From Carthagonibacter metallireducens (GTDB lineage Bacteria; Gemmatimonadota; Gemmatimonadetes; Palauibacterales; Palauibacteraceae), in the NCBI GenBank assembly GCA_023554445.1, contig JAMJQQ010000147.1, positions 1 through 28,101 of the forward strand: 28,101 bases of DNA, in the 5' to 3' direction. A program made the position numbers and the translations under genes. The number at the start of each line of letters is the position of its first letter. Position 1 is the first letter of the stretch. The notes under the pieces are model-generated. The model ran no database searches. It saw only the letters and a list, made by a program, of their open reading frames with translations, and was not told the origin of the DNA. This document shows, piece by piece, positions 23,533-28,101 of the stretch.

Positions 23533-24900
23533 TCATGATTCGACCCAGACCGTCTTGACGTTCAGGAACTCCCGGAGCCCGTATCCGGACAGCTCTCTCC
23601 CGTATCCCGAGTTCTTGATGCCCCCGAAGGGCAGCCGCGGGTCGGAAGCGACCATCGCATTCACGAATACCGAGCCGGTCGCCAGTTCGGAGACGAATCG
23701 ACGTGCGCGCTCCGGATTGCGGGACCATACCGAGGCCGCGAGCCCGAATTCCGTCTCGTTGGCCAGGGCGACGGCTTCTTCGTCACTTTCGAATCGGAGG
23801 ATCGCCGCTGCGGGCCCGAAGCTCTCTTCGACCCGAAGCGGCGTGTCGGGTGGCGGATCTGCCACGACGGTCGGCGGATAGAACCAGCCGGGTCCGGACG
23901 GAATCACGCCGCCGAGCAGCCTTCTCCCACCTCCGGCGATCGTGGCATCGACCTGCGCGGCCAGCTCGTCTCGGATCGCCTCGGTGGCGAGCGGTCCTAT
24001 CTGAACATCCCGATCCAGCGGGTCACCCATTCTCAGCGCCGCCATCGCATCCCGGAATCCCGCTTCGAATTCGTCTGCGATGCTGCGCTCCACCAGGAAT
24101 CGCTTCGCGGCAATGCAGGACTGCCCGTTGTTGATCGTGCGTGCGGTGACGGCCGTGGCGATGGCCCGCGCCAGATCGGCGTCCGCGCAGACGATGAACG
24201 GATCCGAGCCACCGAGCTCGAGAACGGTCTTCTTGAGACTGTCACCGGCAGCGGCGGCTACGGCTCTTCCGGCCGGGTCGCTGCCGGTGAGTGTGACGGC
24301 TCGGACCCGGGGGTCCCGGATCAACGGCTCGACGCGGGACGAAGGAATGAGCAAGGACTGGAAGATGCCCCGGGGGGCGCCAGCGTCGCGGAGCACTTCC
24401 TCGATCGCGACCGCGCAGCCCGACACGTTGGAGGCATGTTTCAGGAGTCCGGCGTTTCCGGCGGCGATGGCGGGAGCGGCGAATCGGAAGACCTGCCAGA
24501 AGGGAAAATTCCAGGGCATTACCGCGAGGATGACCCCCAGAGGCTCGAAACGGACGAAACTCTCCGAAGCCTCGGTCGCGACGGCTTCGTCGCCCAGAAG
24601 CCGTTCCGCGTGCCTGGCGTACCATCGGCAGACGCGCGCGCACTTCGCGACCTCGGCTTCGGCGGCGCCGATCGGCTTGCCCATTTCCAGCGTCATCAGG
24701 CGGGCGTATTCGCCGGCCCGCGACTCCAGAAGCTCGGCGGCCCGATTCAGAATCGCGTTCCGCGATCCCTGATCGCGGGCAGCGAAGACAGGCTGGGCCT
24801 CGGCAGCCTCGACGAGACACCCTTCCACCGCGGCGGCGTCGGTTTCCTGGTAGCTTCGAAGAACCAGGCCGGTGGCCGGATTCACACTGTGCAGCGTCAT
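23533..24900 (-). CDS. NAD(P)-dependent aldehyde dehydrogenase, succinate-semialdehyde dehydrogenase-like
   Basis: This 455-residue protein is a complete aldehyde dehydrogenase. VILAVMPWNFPFWQVFRFAA is the nucleotide-binding entry, TLTGSDPAG the Rossmann turn, Glu228 in VLELGGSDPF the general base and Cys262 in NNGQSCIAAKRF the nucleophile. EESFGPAAAILRF and LPFGGIKNSGYGREL complete the family motifs. Its length and SVNPATGLVLRSY start are closest to the short YneI/Sad succinate-semialdehyde dehydrogenases. It oxidises an aldehyde to an acid in the cytosol; other small aldehydes are possible. ATG 24900 opens the family N-terminus; upstream open frame is only the shadow of the divergent gene. 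The ribosome site is weak. Confidence 0.94.
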   Translation of the reverse strand: MTLHSVNPATGLVLRSYQETDAAAVEGCLVEAAEAQPVFAARDQGSRNAILNRAAELLESRAGEYARLMTLEMGKPIGAAEAEVAKCARVCRWYARHAERLLGDEAVATEASESFVRFEPLGVILAVMPWNFPFWQVFRFAAPAIAAGNAGLLKHASNVSGCAVAIEEVLRDAGAPRGIFQSLLIPSSRVEPLIRDPRVRAVTLTGSDPAGRAVAAAAGDSLKKTVLELGGSDPFIVCADADLARAIATAVTARTINNGQSCIAAKRFLVERSIADEFEAGFRDAMAALRMGDPLDRDVQIGPLATEAIRDELAAQVDATIAGGGRRLLGGVIPSGPGWFYPPTVVADPPPDTPLRVEESFGPAAAILRFESDEEAVALANETEFGLAASVWSRNPERARRFVSELATGSVFVNAMVASDPRLPFGGIKNSGYGRELSGYGLREFLNVKTVWVES

Positions 24901-25081
24901 ACTGACCGTCCGGGCAGGAGTGAAGCGTTGCGATGGCGATTCGCGAGGCATGCATCCGTCAGAAGCGCGACCGGTACGCCCCGCTCGAACAAGTTGTCGG
25001 TGGCCGATGGTGGCCTGCAATCCTCCCGCAGGCCCGCGAAACCCGAATGCGGTCGAGAGCGTAATGGGAGGCATGATCGGC

Positions 25082-27292
25082 ATGATCCGAACGGCCGCCG
25101 CCACCGTACTGGTATCGCTCGCGATCGCGCCTTCCGGGTCGGCTCTGGCCCAGGAAGCGGATCCGGCCGGATTCGCGCCCGATGCCTTTCTGGACGCCGA
25201 ATCGCGGGAGTTGATCCGACGCGCCCGTGCCCAGCGGGGACGAGAGGCGGCAGGGCTCGCCAGCTGGGAAGCCACGATTCACGAGCGAATCTCCGTCGGA
25301 CTCACCACTCGGGACCTGCGCCGGGAGCGAGGCCTGTATACGAGCGAGCGCACGGGTCGGGTCCGGTGGGACTCGACCGGGGTCGAGACCATCCGCTGGT
25401 TCGGGATCCGCAGGGCCGTACCCATCGCAGGCGATGCGGCCGAGATCGAGCTGGAAAGCCCGGAGAACCTCATCGAGTTTCCCGTCGACCCGGCGGGAGA
25501 CAGGCTGATCCTGGCAGGGTCCCCCTTCCGTCACCCGCTGGCCGACTCCGCCGGTGCCTGGTACCGCTACTCCTCCGGTGACACGATGCGGGTGATCCTT
25601 CCCTCCGGGCGCGAGGTCATCCTCGCCGAGGTGCGAGTGGAGCCACGCGAGTCGGGATTCGACCTGCTTGCCGGCTCCCTCTGGTTCGATGCGTCGAGTG
25701 CCGCGCTGGTGCGGGGAGCCTTTCGACCGGCACGGCCCTTCAACCTCGAGCTCGACGAACCCGAGGAAGCGGAGGAAATCCCGGGATTCCTGAAGCCGAT
25801 CACGGTCACGGTCGAAACGATGATCGTGGAATACGCGCTCTATGAATTGCGCTGGTGGCTGCCGACCCGGGTTCGCTTCGACGGGCAAGGGCGTATGGGG
25901 ACTCTTCTCGAGATCCCGGTAGTGGTGGAGTTGTTCGCGCGGGACATGGAGGTGAACGAGCCCGGCCTCGACCCTGACTTTCCCGTGCCGGAGGGTTGGA
26001 CGAGAAGCGAGATCAGACCCTGCGACGACCCCCGGGAAGGGAGGCGCCGAGCGCGCGAGGAGCGACGGGGCGAGCGGGACCGTGCCGATGCACCGCCGGC
26101 AGACCGGGATTCGGCCGATGCGCCCTGCGAGGACCCGGATGGTCCGACGCGGGTCATCCTGCTTCCACCCGAGGAAGATCTCGTTTCCTGGTTCGATTCT
26201 GATGAGTATTCAGAATTTGTTCAAGAAGAACCGTTTACAGACAATGAATTAAAGCAAATTCGAGATCAGGTTGGTCGAATTGCTCTTCCAGCCGAACCGG
26301 CCGAGCCGCCGACGGTCCGGCTCTCGTCCTTCCGGTACAACCGGGTGGAGGCGCTGAGCGGGGGAGTCAGGGCCGATGTCCCGCTGGACGGCCGCACACG
26401 GCTGACGGCGGAGGCCCGGATCGGCCTCGCCGACCTCGTGCCGAATCTCACCGCCTCCCTGGTTCGACGGTCCGGGAGAGGAGAGCTCGAGATGGCCGGC
26501 TACTGGAAGCTGACGGATATCGGCGACTGGGGCCATCCGTTCGCGCTCCTTCCCTCGGCACATGCGCTCCTGCTGGCCTACGACGATGCCCAGTACTACC
26601 GGGTTTACGGGGCGTCATTAGGCTGGAGAGGTGGAGGAGCGGTGCGCACGGAGCTCAGGGCGTTCGCCGAGGGCCAGCGGAATGCCCCGAAGCAGACGGA
26701 CGTTTCACTTCCCAACCTGCTCGGTGACACCGAGTATCCGGAGAACGTCACGGCAGAGACCGTAACGCTGTTCGGTCTCTCGGGCCGGGTTCGCTGGCAA
26801 GCGGGTCGCGATCCGTCGCGGCCGATCTACACGGCCACCGCCTGGGCAGAAGGTGCGGTCGGCGACCGCGAGTACATCCGTTACGCCGGCGCCGGCACGG
26901 CAGGGTTCCCATTGTCCGGACGACTCTCGCTCGCCCTCGAAGCTTCCGCCGGAAGCACGACGGGCGCGCCGCCGCCGCAGCGCTGGTACTACCTGGGCGG
27001 AGTCGAGACGCTGCGTGCGTTTCCCAACACACCCGACTCCAATCGCGGAACTGCATTCTGGCGGGGGCGTGCGGAATTGGCGATCGGAGAGCCAGTGATC
27101 AGAGTTATCCTGTTCGGAGACACCGGCTGGGCGGGCGCCCGCTCGTCATTCAGCTTCGACGATCCCGCGTTCAGCGCGGGAATCGGCGTCTCCGGGTTGG
27201 ATGGTCTCCTGAGGCTGGATGTGGCCCGATCGTTCCAGGGCCGCGATCCGGACGCATGGCGGGTCTACCTCTCGGTTGACGGACTCCTCTGA
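25082..27292 (+). CDS. Outer-membrane beta-barrel protein with Omp85-like C-terminus
   Basis: The 736-residue product begins with a signal peptide (MIRTAAATVLVSLAIAPSG, cleavage after SALAQ). A beta-rich periplasmic part follows to about residue 310, then an Arg/Asp linker (residues about 312-352) and a C-terminal barrel from about 410. The barrel has alternating strands and an Omp85/surface-antigen-like ending: YYLGGVETLRAFPNT, RGTAFWRGRAELAI, VILFGDTGWAGA and a last strand WRVYLSVDGLL. It probably lies in the outer membrane; the family is not precisely known to me. GGGAGG 10 nt upstream supports ATG 25082; ATGs at 25073 and 25064 are in frame. The coding sequence contains a striking AT-rich codon island at 26195-26288. 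It diverges from the aldehyde dehydrogenase across a 181-bp gap. Confidence 0.82.
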   Translation: MIRTAAATVLVSLAIAPSGSALAQEADPAGFAPDAFLDAESRELIRRARAQRGREAAGLASWEATIHERISVGLTTRDLRRERGLYTSERTGRVRWDSTGVETIRWFGIRRAVPIAGDAAEIELESPENLIEFPVDPAGDRLILAGSPFRHPLADSAGAWYRYSSGDTMRVILPSGREVILAEVRVEPRESGFDLLAGSLWFDASSAALVRGAFRPARPFNLELDEPEEAEEIPGFLKPITVTVETMIVEYALYELRWWLPTRVRFDGQGRMGTLLEIPVVVELFARDMEVNEPGLDPDFPVPEGWTRSEIRPCDDPREGRRRAREERRGERDRADAPPADRDSADAPCEDPDGPTRVILLPPEEDLVSWFDSDEYSEFVQEEPFTDNELKQIRDQVGRIALPAEPAEPPTVRLSSFRYNRVEALSGGVRADVPLDGRTRLTAEARIGLADLVPNLTASLVRRSGRGELEMAGYWKLTDIGDWGHPFALLPSAHALLLAYDDAQYYRVYGASLGWRGGGAVRTELRAFAEGQRNAPKQTDVSLPNLLGDTEYPENVTAETVTLFGLSGRVRWQAGRDPSRPIYTATAWAEGAVGDREYIRYAGAGTAGFPLSGRLSLALEASAGSTTGAPPPQRWYYLGGVETLRAFPNTPDSNRGTAFWRGRAELAIGEPVIRVILFGDTGWAGARSSFSFDDPAFSAGIGVSGLDGLLRLDVARSFQGRDPDAWRVYLSVDGLL

Positions 27293-27312
27293 GGCCTGTT
27301 CAATTCGGAGCA

Positions 27313-27411
27313 GGGACACCGCCGGGTTCCGGCGGGACTCCCTGATCCGCGGCCCGGATCCTGCAAAATCCGACTGTGGCGCCGTTCGCTTTCGGTCCAA
27401 GGACCGTGGCT
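27313..27411 (+). terminator. Hairpin cluster between outer-membrane gene and TrpF-like gene
   Basis: The 135-bp gap holds three hairpins: CCGCCGG/CCGGCGG around GTT (27319-27335), flanked by GGGA/TCCC; GATCCG/CGGATC around five bases (near 27345-27361); and CGGTCC/GGACCG around AA (near 27397-27410). The first probably ends the outer-membrane gene, although no T-run follows. The third is an almost perfect palindrome close to the next ribosome site and could be regulatory. Confidence 0.5.
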
Positions 27412-27427
27412 TTCCCAGGGAGGCAGG

Positions 27428-28101
27428 ATGCAAATCGTCCCACCGGTCAAGGTCAAAGTCTGTTGTATCACCTCCGTGGAGGAGGCCCAGATCGCCGTTT
27501 CCTACGGGGTCGCCGCGATCGGGATGGTGGACGAGACTCCGACCGGAGAGGGACGGATAGCGGTGGGTCAGATTGCCGAAATCGTTCGATCGGTCCCCGA
27601 TTCGATCGGCACCTTCGTGCTCACTTCGGCAACGGACGCTCGACAGCTTGCCGATCTCTACGTCGAAACCGGGGTCAAGACGCTCCAGCTCTGGGATCCA
27701 CTGGCGTCGGAGGACTACCAGAAGCTCAGATCCGCGTTTCCCGGGATCTTCATCGCACAGTCGATCCACGTCATCGAATCCGACGCCCCGGACGTCGCGC
27801 GTCGCGTGTCCCGCCACGTGGATGCGCTCGTGCTGGATTCCGGGCGGTCGGAGCCTCCGTTCCGCTGGCAGAATCCCGCTGGAGAAACGCACGACTGGGA
27901 GATCAGTCGAGCGATTTCGGACTCGATCCAACTCCCGGTGCTGCTCGCTGGTGGCCTGAACGCCGAAAACGTATGCCAGGCGGTTCGCGTCGTCCGTCCC
28001 TACGGCGTCGATGTCTGTTCAGGGGTCCGGAAGGACGGACGACTGGACCGATCGCTGCTGGTCGCATTCCTGGAGACGGTCAGCCGTCCGCAGTGTGCCG
28101 A
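27428..28101 (+). CDS. Phosphoribosylanthranilate isomerase (TrpF)-like protein, cut at right edge
   Basis: Beginning at ATG 27428 after AGGGAGG, 224 codons are visible with no stop before the edge. The (beta-alpha)8 pattern of TrpF is clear: VKVKVCCITSVEEAQIAVSYG at the N-terminus, with Cys12 in the catalytic-base position; VDALVLDSG, with the Asp of the general acid; THDWEI; LPVLLAGGLNAENV; and GVDVCSGVRKDG, the phosphate-binding end. TrpF catalyses the Amadori isomerisation in tryptophan synthesis. The loop usually reading FxxxSPR after strand 2 is instead VDETPTGEGR, so substrate contacts differ. No other trp gene is present. It may be a TrpF, or a divergent paralogue acting on another ribosyl substrate. 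Confidence 0.8.
   Translation, partial: MQIVPPVKVKVCCITSVEEAQIAVSYGVAAIGMVDETPTGEGRIAVGQIAEIVRSVPDSIGTFVLTSATDARQLADLYVETGVKTLQLWDPLASEDYQKLRSAFPGIFIAQSIHVIESDAPDVARRVSRHVDALVLDSGRSEPPFRWQNPAGETHDWEISRAISDSIQLPVLLAGGLNAENVCQAVRVVRPYGVDVCSGVRKDGRLDRSLLVAFLETVSRPQCA

Noticed and set aside
24900..25275. N-terminal extension of the aldehyde dehydrogenase
   Set aside because: The added residues have no family similarity and are antisense to the outer-membrane gene; the family start fits ATG 24900.
1..28101. Possible mobile element or CRISPR array
   Set aside because: I saw no regularly spaced direct repeats, transposase, integrase or terminal inverted repeats; gene order looks like ordinary chromosome.

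Overview
The window is a GC-rich, densely packed bacterial chromosome segment. The lipoprotein-rich gene set, the Omp85-like outer-membrane protein, the signal-peptide style and the codon use suggest a Gram-negative bacterium. A Gemmatimonadota-like lineage would fit, but that is an impression from gene style and not a test. I see no rRNA, tRNA, CRISPR array, transposase, integrase or replication origin.

Layout. From 14561 down to 1 almost everything is on the minus strand, as a chain of short-gap or overlapping genes: zinc-ribbon thioredoxin, PQQ-type sugar dehydrogenase lipoprotein, ThDP-dependent decarboxylase-like enzyme, LemA, DUF2207 protein, M28 peptidase with PDZ domain, tandem UspA protein, GAF-GAF-GGDEF diguanylate cyclase, pterin-4a-carbinolamine dehydratase, glycosyltransferase, POT peptide transporter, and a partial KaiC-like signalling protein that runs off the left edge. 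From 14614 to about 21 kb the strands alternate: an alpha/beta hydrolase (+), an orphan PilX-like pseudopilin (-), a plus-strand set of small proteins followed by a four-TM coiled-coil membrane protein and a VWA-like lipoprotein, then a MOSC protein and a small membrane protein (-). From 21 kb to the right edge are an OsmC-family gene (+), TauE/SafE permease, FKBP lipoprotein, ferritin and aldehyde dehydrogenase (all -), an outer-membrane protein (+) and a TrpF-like protein (+) cut by the right edge.

Main discovery. The OsmC-family gene at 21122-21604 is interrupted by a single in-frame TGA exactly where this family has its conserved peroxidatic cysteine (context ATGG-stop-MLGTL). The reading frame continues through the rest of the domain, including the second conserved Cys (KCPTAASL). 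A perfect 6-bp hairpin with loop UGGAG starts 19 nt after the TGA, and its loop lies 25 nt after it, as expected for a bacterial SECIS element. I read this as a selenocysteine-containing OsmC peroxidase, not as two small genes or a pseudogene.

Functional themes. Oxidative and stress defence is prominent: selenoprotein OsmC, FtnA-type ferritin, thioredoxin 2, universal stress protein. Envelope and secreted functions come next: lipoproteins, LemA/DUF2207, M28 peptidase and the outer-membrane barrel. There are two cyclic-di-GMP or signalling-type proteins, one apparently catalytically competent (GGEEF with I-site) and one degenerate (KaiC-like domain without the Walker A lysine). The membrane-protein plus VWA-lipoprotein pair at 16944-19765 is an unrecognised two-gene module.
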